Part shown: positions 47,575 to 59,860 of the stretch, in pieces
Numbering within the stretch: position 1 is the first letter of the stretch
Layout: each line of letters opens with the position of its first letter
Assembly (NCBI GenBank): GCA_022747635.1
Contig: JAKTNV010000176.1
Location: 124,001-188,000 of the forward strand
Reading direction: 5' to 3'
Length of the DNA: 64,000 bases
DNA from: Hetaerina americana
Taxonomy: Eukaryota; Arthropoda; Insecta; Odonata; Calopterygidae
Notes under the pieces: generated by a model
Told to the model about the DNA's origin: nothing
What the model saw: only the letters and a program-made list of their open reading frames with translations
Databases searched by the model: none
Program-made: the position numbers and the translations under genes

Positions 47575-50312
47575 AGAGGTTCTATCGGAAACCAAAAGGA
47601 GGCGCTGGGCACGCGGCGTTGAACATTCACAAATAAGGTGGCTAATAGATTACTTCCCGTAGAGAGATTTGCTTCTGATGGCGATTAAAAGAATACCTAT
47701 AAATGCATCCATTATACCGAACAATACCGCCCACACACGATGATTGGGGAAGGGGGAAGAGGGATGGGGGGGGGGATAGGGAGGGAGAAGGAGCGCGTGG
47801 TAAGTGTGGAGGGGCGTCAAATGGGCTGATCCCGGAATAAGAGAAGGGTCAGAAGGGGCAGCCCTGCCATTACTATCGGGTAACTCTTGACACCTCACCC
47901 ATTTGTATGGACCCTTTAAATATTAATCCCCTCATTTTTCCCATCTCACGTAATAAACGGCGCTGTTGTTTACGCTTGAAGCAGTTACCTTGTACTTTAA
48001 AAAACGTGCATCAAGGTTTGACGAGAGAGTTTTTCAAAACAAGTATTATTTTATCACTCTAATTTCCATTATTCACTGAAGAACAACGTGCAGGAAATTG
48101 AAATTAATGAAATAAATGACAAAAAGGAACGAAAATAAAAACCTGCGGAAAAATACACACAGTCTTGTTAGTGCGGATATTTAATACTTCCACGAATTGA
48201 AGCCTTAAACAGTAGAACACAAGAAACTCAAATATAACTATAGAGTCAAGTAAAGAAAGATTTGGTAGAGCAGACATCGAAAATACATGTACGCATAGAA
48301 AATATTTGGGGCCTAGAATTTAAGAAACGAAGATGAAATTTCAGCATGGCTATAAACCTACGAAAAACCTATAAAAAAAAATAATTAGAAATGGTTCTTT
48401 GGTATGGAAATTAAGACGGAAATAAACCCATATGTGTGAGGAAGCCCAATTAATCATTGATTCTTTGTCTTTGTTGAACGAGATAAAGTATTGGTTGAAT
48501 TGTTTGGCGATATGGAGATGGAGAAAGATCAATGAAATACGTTGACAGGGAAAATGAGGAAATAGAAAATTCGTTTCAGTCAGGGAATGAGAAGGAACCG
48601 CTGGGGATATTCTTAATGTTAGAAAAACAATCGGAGGGTGTAAACGAGCGTGATAAGAGAATGTTTGGTCAGAGAAAATAAAGCGGAAACGAAAGTCAAT
48701 GTATGCTCATTTGGGGGTGAGAAGTTGTGAGGAAAAAATTGATTTTCTGGGTGAATATTTTAATGCCGGGAATATACAGTTTTAACACAGTTGCTCGAAA
48801 TGTCGTCACGAGTGCAAGGAACTTTGCATATTATCTCCGTTAATGGTTGGTAAGTTTACTGCAAGCCTCTGACATAAATAATTGCGCGTGGAAAAAGAGC
48901 GAATGAGGAAACAAGGGTTCTTGGATCCTCCAAATTGATAATTGTGATTTCCTCTCCTCATCCTTTCTCTCCTTCCCTTTCCTTATCACCCTTATTAAGC
49001 CAATCATTGATACGCTCACCAGACAGTCAGTGAGTTCTCCAGTAATAATTATCTAACCCTTTTAATAAATGTCTACACTATAAGAATACGAAGGAAATTC
49101 ATCATTTTTTCATTCAATGAACACAAGATATAATGACCAATATACGCAAATTTCTATATTGCCAAAAAATAAATTTGAAACGAAATTGCGTCACTCGCGG
49201 AATGCGCTTCCTTGCTTCAACGGTGTGCCTGTATTTGTCATAGTTTAAATATATTCTCAATGTCGTCAGCATTAGGGTCACAAGTGCATGCAGAAACTCG
49301 TAAATTGTCGTCACGGCAAATGAACAGCATAATAAGCATTACAAGTCGGTTCAAAATATTTACCCGCCGATTTTCAAATTCGGATATATGTTTGGGCTAT
49401 AAAGAAGTTCCTTTTGGTTCCCCTCGCGCAGCACGGGACCAGGTATATTCATAATTGCGCTATCTTTAAGCTTATGGTGAAGTGATGACTTTGACGAATT
49501 TTTTGTATCAACTTCTGAACTGTAGATCGAATTCGAGCAAAAAAATGAGGACATGATATAAATCAGGGTTGGAGTGAAATGAAAGATCAATTTACGGGAG
49601 AGTGAAAAATAAATTCCTGTGAAGTAGACATCGTGTATGGGTTCTAATAAAGTAGGCCACTGAAATGGGATGAATAACAAAATAGATATCTGAAATAAAT
49701 CAGGTAAGAGGGACAGATTAAAATGGAAGACGCGTTTACATGACTGTAAAACAATCAATTCCTATGTAGTAGACATCATGTATATGTTCTGATGTAGTAA
49801 TTATGATTTGGTGGGAGGGGGATGAGTGACAGTTGAGGAAATTCGCGTCGTTATGACTAAGGGGGTCATTTGGCAGCGGTGAGATTGCAGGGAATTGGGA
49901 AGTAAGGGTCTAGAAAGAATTCCGGTACCGCAATACCTTACTCCTATAACGAAAGACGCAAGGGTACCCGTGGGTGGTTATACTATCAGGAAAAACCACC
50001 GATGTGTACAATAAATGATTACGACTAGGAAAGTGTTTGCCTCCTTCCATTAAAACAAAAAACGGAGTCCAATCAAAACGCAGGTTCAAAGCTGTATTAA
50101 ATTGACTGATGGGAGAGTGTGTTTCCTTCGCAAATGAGCACTTTGCTGTTTTACAGAGTTAGTATCCTTAAAAGGGAACATGGAGAAGGGTGTGGGTAGA
50201 AGACAGCTTAACAAAACATAAAGGAGCATGGTTAATGCGTGCTACTGACAGTCCCTCTCGTCCTTGTATTCTCGGGATGAATGGTTGCACCCTTGTATTC
50301 TCGGAATGTCCA
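47575..50312. other. AT-rich noncoding DNA, nothing recognised
   Basis: A purine-rich run lies at about 47740-47800. Frames at 49212-49758 on both strands lack motifs. Confidence 0.45.
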
Positions 50313-50323
50313 TCCAATTCGAG

Positions 50324-50624
50324 ATGGTGCGGGGGCTAACGTACTGGCTTCCCACCCTGAGGGCGCGGGTTCAAATCCCGGCGGTGTTGAATATTTTTCA
50401 GAGGTATCTCGATCCCTACTTGAGGTGCTTTGTGAAGGGCACTTTGAGTGAGTACGCCGTCCGTCGGATGGGACGTTAAACTGCGGACCCCTTGGCGCCT
50501 TTCGTAAAGAGCAGGCTAATGCCGACGCCGGGTTTCTCTCCACCCTTCATCCTTTCCTGTCCATCCCCTATGGCGCAAATGACCTTAGCTGTCGGTCGCC
50601 TACCCTTAAAACTACTACTACTAC
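50324..50624 (+). mobile_element. tRNA-derived SINE, full-length, with 11-bp target duplications
   Basis: Head with GGGGGCTAACGTACTGG (A-box region) and GGTTCAAATCC (B-box). The body has GGACGTTAAACTGCGGACC, and the tail is (TAC)n. TCCAATTCGAG flanks it at 50313-50323 and 50625-50635, proving the insertion boundaries. Best reference copy of the family in this window (301 bp). Confidence 0.93.
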
Positions 50625-50639
50625 TCCAATTCGAGTCCT

Positions 50640-53600
50640 TTTGTTTTCTGATTGCACTTACAGTTATATTCCTTAATCTGAGTCATACGTAGACTTCCTG
50701 AACTTGACACTTCCCCAGGAATATAAATCCCCTATAATCACTCAGGCCACCTTAATGAATGAAAATACACTCAAAAATAACATCCAAACACAGAATTAAT
50801 GGACTTTCATGTTCTTATTTCCTTCAAGGCCAATGAAACAACAAAAGGTCACGTTATTCCCTAGGTAACTCAGCTGTCTGCTCTACGTAATTGGCGTCAG
50901 AGATTTCATCCATCCACATAAAGCAAGCAAAAAGTAAAACGACGGTAAAACGAGTGAATATTTGAATAGTGTGTCACGAGAACAGACACACAAAAAAACA
51001 ATCAGAATGAATAAGTACGCAGTCAACACAATGGCGTTCGTTCTTTGCCCGGGGAATATATTTCTGGCTAGCGAAGGAAAATTACGTCCTCAAGGAAATC
51101 CTCAGTTTTCCTTAACATCTCGTCAGTAAAATGTCGACATTCAGCCGTTATATTTTCAAGCTACGTTCCGAGAGGGAAAGAATTTACTCCTGCTTTGTTC
51201 TATGTTAAATGTCCGCGTAGTCACTTTCAAGAAATAAGACGGAAAAGTCTGGAGGTTCGAGTTTTCGTTTTCCGAAGGAACGTCTGTCAAGCACGCATTT
51301 GTTAAGAAGTACGTTGTCTGTAAAATATTAAGTAACCGAGATGTTTTCAAGAGAAAATAATAATGCTACTTACCAGGAGAAGGGACTGTAGGAATTCCTC
51401 CGGTAGAAGTAGAGGATGGGCAAAGATCCGACTTGATATTTCTCAGGTACCTGTCTCTGTGCGAATGTGCGCCTTCGCCGCGCCGTCCCGAGTCAGCATG
51501 TGCCAGTGGCCACCAATTTCCCTTAGCGCCATCTAGTGGTAATAAATCGTACTATGGCAGTTTATTGAAATACTAAAGAAAAATAATATTGAATTAAAAA
51601 TATTAATTAATAATGAGAAAATTGTTTTGAAATGACATTGCCAAAATTTTAAATAAAATATTTTATGCAGATTTAATTTACTTTTTAAAATTTAACTTAA
51701 CAGTACATTTTCAAATTTTCCAAATGACGTCATTCGATGGTTTCGGCCACCTGCTATTCCTTCGATTGACTAAACCGCTCAGATGGTCACGTGTCGTCGT
51801 GCTGGATGGAGGTGAGGGCATACTTGTCTAATATTCGCGCCTTTAAAGTGATTAATGTTGGTTGACTTGTGTTATGTGATGCAATCGTGAAAAAGGGTGG
51901 ATTTCTTTCAGTTAATAGGTTAATATATTATTAATACTGCGAAAGCAATAGACGTGTCCATTCTCTCATAATTATGGAACACGACTGTCGACCGATCCGA
52001 GAGATTGCTGATATCTTATCCTTTTGATGTATCCTAGTGAAAAGTGAATTTACATCATAATTTACAATGAAATGGGAAATCGTGCCATTACATTGGCATT
52101 GTCTTTAATGCCGAGAAGACGGAGCGATTGTGGTACGCGACGATGTATGATGTGTAATTCCAAACAGTCGTGACTAAGATTGCTTATTTAACCCTTTTAC
52201 GCCATGGAACCAAAATCTCAATCCATTTTCTACTCTAAATTCACTTACACTTAATTTTTGTAGACGTTTAGTTCTCTCCAGTCGTTACACTGGATTCAAG
52301 TTTCTTATACCCGAGATTTTTGAATGTCGCTACTTTTTTCAACGAAAGTACTCGTCATGCCTCATTGCATTTTGCTTCCATTCTCATTGAAAGGGTAATC
52401 TCATATATTAATTAAACTTTAAGGAACTGGAGACCACCGTGTGTGAACGTTTGACCCAAGAAAGCGGTGTTGGTTGAAATCACCTGAGCATACGCGCTCC
52501 AACTTAAAAGACAATGTCTCTGCGTGCTAAGAGTCCTCCAGTCCATTTCGCCCCATTTTACTTAGTCTTTCTCTTGGTCGGATCGGAGTCGAAAACTCTC
52601 TCTTTGTGGGAAATTGCTCAATTAGCGACGATGAATTCCGTGTTTCGAACAACCATACCTTCACTTTAGACGACTGCTGATGGGCAAACATTAAGCATTT
52701 TCATCAATGGAAGCTCAATGACTTGCAAATAATTTAATTAGAAGCCTAACCGGATAGATTTTCTTATTAAAAAACCAACCTGGTTTATCGAGCAATGCCG
52801 TATGTATATGAGTGGTTGGGCATTATTTTGAAAGCGCGCTATATAACAAAGATGGAAAAATGTTCACGCACATTCTGAAGTGTTTGGATTTTTAGTATCT
52901 AACCTGTTTATTAATTTCAGTTCAGTGATGCAATTGGTGTGTGTGCATGTGTGGACAATGATTTCATGAAAAGGGAAGAATGGCTCACTGTGGTGGGAGA
53001 ATGTCTGGAAGTGCAGGAATGAAATCAGGATCCCTAGGGAATGGAACTTCGGAGAATCCAGCGAATAGGAATTATCGTAAGTTGAGATTTCTCGATTTCT
53101 TAAAATATATTTTGTGAACTTGTTTTCTATGCATACATTGATCAATCAGTCTTGAACACGTCCACTTCGAATTGACCTCGTCCAGTGAAGGTCATATTTA
53201 AGCGTCCCTCTCTTCCTCGTCTCTTAGATACTCGCCCACCACCGCACATTTCTCACCAAAATGTTTCTTCCTCAAAACGATTATTTGAAGAGATTTTCTT
53301 CCAATACCTTTTGCAAAGGAGAATCATTCCTACTGAAAATGTAATCAGTGTCGTAATTACGTGCGACACCGTGTGCAGAGGCAAGTGATATCCTGAAAAC
53401 GTGGATCTATATATGGATCCATTAAGATAGCTACAGACGCGTGCCTCTTTGGATTAAACATTTGGCGTAAAATGATTACTATTCATCAAGATATACTCAC
53501 TCCTTCCATTTGCAGTTTAAGTTCTCAGTGGCGTCGGCTTTGAGGTTATACGTGTGCCTATATAGCGATGAAACCGGAAGAGTAATATGATGGGAAATTT

Positions 53601-54090
53601 CGAAAATGTGTGCTCCGACGTCAGGTTTTTCAAGTCGGTCGTTCTAATGTTCAGGCAACTGTTCCTTGCACCTAGCATTAAAATTGCGTGTTATCTATCC
53701 AACGTATGATTTGCGCGTCACGTGCTTCACTTAGCCCGAGAAATACCGGAATCTTGAACTGAGGCCGTTTCGTTTTTTAGACTACCTGATAATTTATGAA
53801 TTCCGTTTGGGCTTCAGCATCTGATATTAGCGTCTAATTAAAAAAAAATATTTTTACTAGCTTACCTGGTGAACCTTTTAACGCCTAACAATCATTGGAC
53901 ACTTTGGTTAAACCATTAATAAATCAAGGACGGCTGTACCAATTTTAATTATACTTTAATTGTTAAAACAGAAAAGGAAATAATTCAATAAAATTACAGA
54001 AAATATTGCAATGGCTTGTCAGAAACGCATTTTGCATATTCGATCTATGCATATATAAATTCGGCTTTTTTCTCTTGAGTCAAACGCCTT
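50640..54090. other. AT-rich noncoding DNA, nothing recognised
   Basis: About 3.4 kb with no convincing coding region. Frames such as 52864-53145 and 53185-53388 show no domain. A host intron or intergenic spacer is likely. Confidence 0.45.
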
Positions 54091-54093
54091 CTT

Positions 54094-55700
54094 CTATAAA
54101 ACAATTTTTGTTTTCTTATCAGGCGTAAGAACAAATAAAGCGGATGGTTTACCATCGAGTGTACATGCCACATATAATTGACATTGAGAAAAATATTGGT
54201 TTTTCAAATTCATACCACAAACACGAAACGATTGGCTTTGTGGTTTGTTAATCGTCATCGCGAATAGCACACGAGTTGAAAATTGAATCCGTTTGAACTC
54301 AAAGGGCATATCGGTTGGGATCATGGTAATCCTGGGAAAGAGAACTTCCTCATCTTTGAATTTTCCTTTGAGTATTGTCACGTGAATCATAATGATCATC
54401 AGTTTATTCACCAAACGCGTTCCAATGCATAGTTTTGGTTGGTTTTAATGAAGATGCATCATTGCCACCAAGGCAACCTTCTGCTGTAAATTGTACGGTG
54501 GTAAGCCAGGCAAATCCAAGGGGTTGAAAAAGTAAGATGGATAACTAGTTGGTGACTTTGTCTTCATTTGTTTCATAGTCAATAGATTTGAATGAATGCA
54601 TATTACCAACGATTTGATACGGAATTACAAAGTTTCAGTCATCCATATCTTTGTTCTTGGCCGCCAAAATTGCTCGCTCACTCAACCAATTGTGATTTTT
54701 GTGGTTATCAATGATGTTCGATGTAAATGAGCTCATCTTTAGATAAAACGAAATTGCAAATATTGCGAGGAAATGATATGAATCCGTTCGATATGTCTGC
54801 AGGAATACGGCCATTACCGATAGTCAACAATTGCTTGGATAAATCTTCAACAGATGGATCGTTTAGCAATGTAGCCCTATTGTTTGTTGTCATTTTAAGT
54901 TTCTTCACATAGCGCTTCATATTTCATGAGTTGTGGCAAGCGTTAATTTCATCGGCAGCAATCGATCTTGGAATGACTGTTGAAAGGAATTTGTTTCGCG
55001 GAAATCGCCGGACAGTAAAATCATTGCGCCGCGAAAGCATTTCAAGTCATTGTGCAGTTCTTTCAACGTCCGGTCAAGTGCTTCCAATGCGCGTCTGTGC
55101 GCCATCGTGCATTCGCCCCATATGATGATTTTAGATGCTGTTAAAGTTTTGGCCATTGTGGACTGTTTCGAAATGTTACATGACACTTGTTCGGAATTAT
55201 GGAAGTTTCACGGTAACATTAACAGTAAAAAAGCTGTACGGCATCCTTCCAACAATGTGGTCGCTATTCCAGAAGCAGCAACTGCTAACATAATATCCGA
55301 TCTCGCACGAACAGTGTTCAATGGCAATGATATGAGGAATGTCTTCCCAATTCCACCAGGGGCTTCCAGTAAGAACAGCCACCATTTCCATCATCAATTG
55401 CCCTCATTGATGTGACATGTTCTTCCTTCTGTTGGTGGTTAATTCATATCCACGTTCCAATTCTTGATTTAAGGCATCGTTTATTCCACGATCCGGTGCT
55501 GGCATACCCTACCTTGCTAATAAACTTCCGCACATCAGGTAACACATGTCTTCATTCAACAGCAATGCCTGGTCATGCATCTCCTCATTTACCTCTGTAT
55601 CGAGATTTCTTGAACGTACACAAATTCGATGTCAAATGTCTTCTGACAGGTCACGTGGTTTGGAAGGGAAGCATGTCGAAAGGATGATAACAAGTAATGT
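54094..55700 (-). pseudogene. Helitron-type Pif1 helicase remnant
   Basis: Minus-strand blocks appear in the correct order. ALNQELERGYELTTNRRKNM lies near 55430-55500. Walker A GGIGKTFLIS and SDIMLAVAASGIATTLLEG follow (55390-55240), then CNISKQSTMAKTL with IIWGECTMAHRRALEALDR and GAMILLSGDF (55186-54917; the Glu in WGEC is Walker B). LLTIGNGRIPADISNG follows (54920-54708). The C-terminal MTINKPQSQSFRVCGMNL with QLYVACTLDG is at 54414-54094. That set identifies the helicase half of a Helitron Rep-helicase. At least four frame breaks and deletions separate the blocks, and no Rep domain is seen. Confidence 0.88.
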
Positions 55701-55904
55701 GTGCATCTGACTTGGACGGTTGCCCATGTTTCCTAAGGGTTCGATGGAAACGGAGGGTATGGGCGGAGGGGAGGGAGATAGAGAAGGAGACGAGGGGATG
55801 GCAGGAAGAGGGTCCACGTGCCTGACCTGCGATAACGCGGTCTCCACTGTCGACAGTTTCTCTTATTTAACCGTTTCAATTTTCTCATCTTCTTCATATA
55901 TGTA
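55701..55904. other. Noncoding spacer
   Basis: Purine-rich, frames on both strands, no motif. Confidence 0.4.
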
Positions 55905-56180
55905 TAGGTGGGTCCCGGTAGTCCACTGGGTAGAGCGTTGGACTGCTGACCAGAGGGTCCCGGGTTCGATTCCCGGGCAAGGCACTCTTTGCAACTGCAG
56001 CTCCACCCGAGCTTAAAGTGATTATTCGGGTATCAGGTTTTCCTGGGAAACCATAACCGGCACAGGGAAAGGAACTGGCCGCCCTTCCCCTGATGTGTTA
56101 ATTTTCACAAAGGGCTTTTCGTATAGGGCTTAGTACTGGGTGATCTCTACCATCACCTACTAAACGGACCTTCGGGTTGA
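55905..56180 (+). mobile_element. Second SINE type with a well-preserved tRNA-like head
   Basis: The head reads GGTAGTCCACTGGGTAGAGC, then GTTGGACTGCTGACC and GGGTTCGATTCCC (perfect B-box inside a CCCGG/CCGGG arm). The acceptor arms do not pair and the sequence runs on into a SINE-like body (TTTTCCTGGGAAACC, then AAAGGAACTGGCCGCCC). This is therefore a SINE, not a functional tRNA. It differs from the family at 50324. Confidence 0.75.
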
Positions 56181-56211
56181 TTACTGTGTTTATATATATG
56201 TGTTGATTGTG

Positions 56212-56218
<7 letters not shown>

Positions 56219-56277
<59 letters not shown>

Positions 56278-56278
56278 G
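56219..56278. repeat. (TA)n microsatellite
   Basis: About 60 nt of alternating TA with one TACATA interruption; a TG-rich lead-in precedes it. Confidence 0.95.
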
Positions 56279-56364
56279 TAATGGGCTGACACAATATAAC
56301 ACAAATAGAAAAGACTAGACACATTAAAAAGAACAATCACTCCTTCTGAGATCCACCAGCCCTT

Positions 56365-56577
56365 TCGCGCCCCCCCGTGACAAATTGCCTCTCAAAAAAT
56401 ATAATTTATCTTTTATCATGCAAACATTGCACTTCCTTTTACATAGGTGAATGCATAACCCCCTTATCCATCCGAATGAATAATCACCGGTACTCCTGCA
56501 ATTCTGCCTCACTCTCTTCTCTTCCTATCCCTTTGAGAAGGGACCATTTGGTCTCAATTTCGCCCAAATAAAGACCA

Positions 56578-56610
<33 letters not shown>

Positions 56611-56780
56611 CCTTCACACGCCAATTCCCACAACCTTTCATTCGACCAGTGTTTTGCTCTTAACATCCTAGAATCCCTACCAGATTCAGCCACTAACATA
56701 GAGGTGAGAACTCGTGAATCCGCCTACATACTATCCTTCCGTTCCTTTAAAATTCCCACCCCAAACCGCCATATTTAATT
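56365..56780 (+). pseudogene. Penelope-like element, GIY-YIG endonuclease remnant
   Basis: The plus frame gives NIIYLLSCKHCTSFYIGE and LSIRMNNHRYSC, the GIY-YIG nuclease signature of Penelope-like retroelements (.VYL..C..C...Y.GET...L..R...H). A (TATC)n run interrupts it at 56578-56610. The element then resumes with FDQCFALNILESLPDS and RTRESAYILSFRSFKIP, ending at a stop near 56779. The downstream GGCCTCTGAGAGGGCCGAAA block resembles Penelope 3' regions. The RT part is missing here. Confidence 0.75.
56578..56610. repeat. (TATC)n microsatellite
   Basis: Eight tandem TATC units inside the Penelope remnant. Confidence 0.95.
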
Positions 56781-57149
56781 TCCCTCCCAGCATTCCCTCC
56801 ACACCTCCCCTCCGCGCCCATAGCTCTTTCCCCTCTCCTCTGCAATAGCATATTTTTAGTCTCTCTTGAAGAAGGCCTCTGAGAGGGCCGAAAGCTCGAA
56901 CAATTTACCGTGTTAGTGTTCTTTTAAAGGTGTCTATTCTTTTCTATTTGTGTTGTATTGTTTCAGCCCATTATTGTTCCGCTCATGTCAGTTTTTCCGT
57001 ACAATCGTAGTCCACGCAGCGTTTGTTCCTCAGTGAGGCAGCTGCAATGGCGTCCGACCCCAAAGCGGCGGCCAATAAGTGATGGTGTCACGTTAAAAAC
57101 ACTATTGGGGTAGGCAACGGGAAACTACCTCAATTTTAATTCCCAAGAT

Positions 57150-57655
57150 TAACATGATGGAATATACAGTGGTTTTGAGCGGCGAAAATTGAAGAACGTA
57201 AATACAGAATTAGGCAAAATGAAGTAAAAAGAATTAAACAATAAATTTAGGCGGGCAACAAATAAAGCAAAAGAAGCATGGGGGAAGACGCAGCGCTGGG
57301 ATATGGAAAGTCTGCAGAGGAAGGGTGAAATGGGTGCGCTGTACAGCAAAGTTAAATCGTTTTCGGGAAGTAAGAAAAGAAGATCTATCCTTATAGTTAG
57401 GGATAAGGTGGGTGAGGTAATAGTTGACTCAGGAAAGATACAAACGAGATGGAAGGAGTATATAGTTGAACTGTAAAGTAGAGAACTTGGACCAACAAAG
57501 TTAGACATTGAAAAAGAATATGACGTAGCGGAAGACAGCTTAGCTCCAGGGATACACGACGATTAGATAGAAAGGGCATTAAGGGAGATGAAACTAAATA
57601 AGGCCGTGGGGGCGGATAACATTCCCGCGGAAATATTGAAATGTTTAGGAATATT
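57150..57655 (+). pseudogene. Non-LTR retrotransposon linker/RT-entry fragment
   Basis: The plus strand reads AWGKTQRWDMESLQRKGEM, then ALYSKVKSFSGSKKRRSILI, RWKEYIVEL, and IERALREMKLNKAVGADNIP with AEILKCLG. This is the region just upstream of RT motif 1 in RTE/CR1-like LINEs, with scattered stops. It abuts an oppositely oriented relative. Confidence 0.65.
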
Positions 57656-57890
57656 TAGCAACTTTAGCAGCGTGGGATATCAAACTTATTGTCCTGTAGT
57701 CCTCACATGGTGTAGCCTTTACCTTATTCGGAATAGGAACTAAAACTGATCTCACAAAGTCTGCCAGCCATATTCCTTCTTCATAGGTACTACGAATCAG
57801 CCCATATAGCCTCTTTCTCCCACATTTTACTATACATTTCAGCATGTCCGCTGGAATGTTATTAGCCCCCACGGCCTTATTGAGTTTCAT
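57645..57890 (-). pseudogene. Non-LTR retrotransposon RT-entry fragment, inverted relative
   Basis: The minus frame reads MKLNKAVGANNIPADMLKCI, then YGLIRSTYEEGIWLADFV and RSVLVPIPNKVKATPCEDYR with TISLISHAAKV. These are RT motifs 1-2 of the same type as the neighbouring plus-strand piece, whose KLNKAVGADNIPAE segment is repeated here. Confidence 0.75.
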
Positions 57891-58330
57891 CTCCTTTTAT
57901 GCCCTTTCTTTTTTGTCCCTAATTTTTGACGCACATGCTCAAGTTCAAAATTCTGACAATTATTTCCTCAACTCATATTAAGAGCATAACTACCAACTTA
58001 ACATCATGTAATTATGGACATGTCTCACTGAAAATAAACAATTTTGTGTATTCGTAGTGTCAATATTTATGACGTTGGAGACCTTTGTGTCCTTCATAAC
58101 CTAGTGAGGGCATATGTACAAGGAATGTTCAGAATAAAAATATTTCAACATTTTCCTGTAAGATATTCTCTGCAAAAGCTTGAAATCGCTGTCATTTTTA
58201 AATGACATCTTTCTCTGTTGTTAATTAATATTGGTCATGACATTAACAAGGAAAAATGAACGCCAAGAGACATTTTCAACCCTCGTCCAAGATGACTTCT
58301 ATGGTCTCGGGCTCAACTTTGTGGAGGTTC
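57891..58330. other. AT-rich noncoding DNA
   Basis: No supported feature. Confidence 0.45.
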
Positions 58331-58336
58331 ATGTTC

Positions 58337-58508
58337 GTTTAAATGAAAATACTTTGTAACTTCCACACAATTTTTATTCGTACTACCGGTTTCGACGCTT
58401 CGGCGTCATCATCAGGTACCGGTACCCCACCTGATGATGACGCCGAAGCGTTGAAACCGGTAGTACGAATAAAAATTGTGTGGAAGTTACAAAGTATTTT
58501 CATTCAAA
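58337..58508. repeat. Foldback with 81-bp arms and hammerhead-like cores
   Basis: Arms 58337-58417 and 58429-58508 are near-perfect reverse complements around an 11-bp centre (58418-58428). Read outward on either strand, each arm has CTGATGA, then GACGC-CGAA-GCGT(C/T), then GAAACCGG and TAGTAC. The order CUGANGA - stem II - GAAA is the hammerhead ribozyme core; ACCGGT is self-complementary, as in dimeric hammerheads of Penelope-like elements. One extra T sits between CTGATGA and the stem, so function is uncertain. Confidence 0.85.
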
Positions 58509-58806
58509 CAAGCTCGTCCAAGATATTAAATTAAGCCCTTAAGGAATTGGTTCACGTAATCTGTTTATATTTTGTAAACATTAAGTATATACATATAATT
58601 CACGAAACTGCTACGACGGATCCACAAATAAAGTGAAATCTTTCAATTTTTTTTGTTATCATTCAAGAGTCATGTAACTTCGGTTTTTGCAGTTTTAACA
58701 GTTTTTGCATCGACATTTCTACCGCCTCACGGCCAATGATAAGAGTTTCACGTATATTTATCCCGACGTGGAGGGATACGTATATATGCACACCAATAAT
58801 TAATTT

Positions 58807-58816
58807 TATATATAAG

Positions 58817-58866
<50 letters not shown>
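58807..58866. repeat. (TA)n microsatellite
   Basis: About 45 nt of alternating TA running into CACACATATA. Confidence 0.95.
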
Positions 58867-59214
58867 TATACTTATATCATAAACAAACGCATTATTCCAA
58901 AGCAACACATGCAAACAGCCCCCATTTTGATTCGCTAGAATGGAATTTGGTATTCCGGGTACCTTTATTACTGAAATATAAATTCCCAAAAATGTTTTCT
59001 TTCAATTCTTTGAGGCTTATGTTATTTACAACCCGTTATGTGGGATTGTTATGTTTATCAAGTACACCAGAAACGCAATTTTGGCTTAAATCTAACAAAA
59101 GTTGAGGATCAAACATCGGATTGCTACTATGAACATATTTTTCACCCACCAGTGCCTTGCTCGCTGAATCACTCCGAAATACTTCAATGCGGTCCTAATT
59201 CATTCAATTAACAT

Positions 59215-59860
59215 TTAACGAGAGGGTTATCAATCTCTCTAACAACACTTTCAAGCCCGATGAATGGAGTCTTCTCCCAAAAGGATTCATGAACAGTTCC
59301 ATCGTCCGAGTAACCATTAAGGTCCTTATAAATCTCACAGTAGATTGTGAATTGGCCCTTGGCAACGGAAATTTAGGACCTGAACAGTTCATTTCAAGGG
59401 AAATAGCTAAGTACAGGAATTTATAAATTTCCACAAGTGAGATGATGTGGCTCACGAAAAATAATTAAGGTAATATCCCCTTGAAACATCCATTTCAAAT
59501 ATTAAGATCATTTTCACGAAAGCAGATACGGGGAATACGGACGAGGTATTAGAAAGGGAGTCCTATGGAAAAAATTAGAAGACTCCATTATGTGTAATAA
59601 AATAATCAGTCTGCCTCGTGATTCCGCTGCAGAACACCAGAGAGACATAAAGATATATTTGGCCTCATGTGAAGTCTTGTTGAAGCCGAGTGTTACCATC
59701 AAACTTTAAGAAATGAATCCCAAATCGCCCAGATACCATGGTCTCTGAAAATTCACAAAAGTGATTTCCCTATCCGACCAGTGGTATCCAGTGTCTCCGC
59801 GCAAGCCAACCTAATTGCTCATGAGTTAAAATACCCACTCAGACAATATGCTCATTTTTT
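59215..59860 (+). pseudogene. Penelope-like reverse transcriptase remnant
   Basis: Plus-strand blocks in order: RVINLSNNTFKPDEWSLLPK (59220-59285), KADTGNTDEVLERESYG (59517-59570), and PKSPRYHGL..KIHKSDFPIRP with VVSSVSAQANLIAHELKYPL (59717-59848). These are the N-terminal and RT1-RT2 blocks of Penelope RTs. Stops and frameshifts are present, and the catalytic DD region is absent. Confidence 0.78.

Noticed and set aside
55905..55985. Possible tRNA gene
   Set aside because: D, anticodon and T arms look good but the acceptor arms do not pair and the sequence continues into a SINE body.
56578..56610. CRISPR-like or other regular array
   Set aside because: Simple (TATC)n microsatellite; no spacer structure anywhere in the window resembles CRISPR, and the setting is a eukaryotic genome.
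58343..58534. 63-aa frame across the foldback
   Set aside because: Palindromic translation through an inverted repeat, not a gene.
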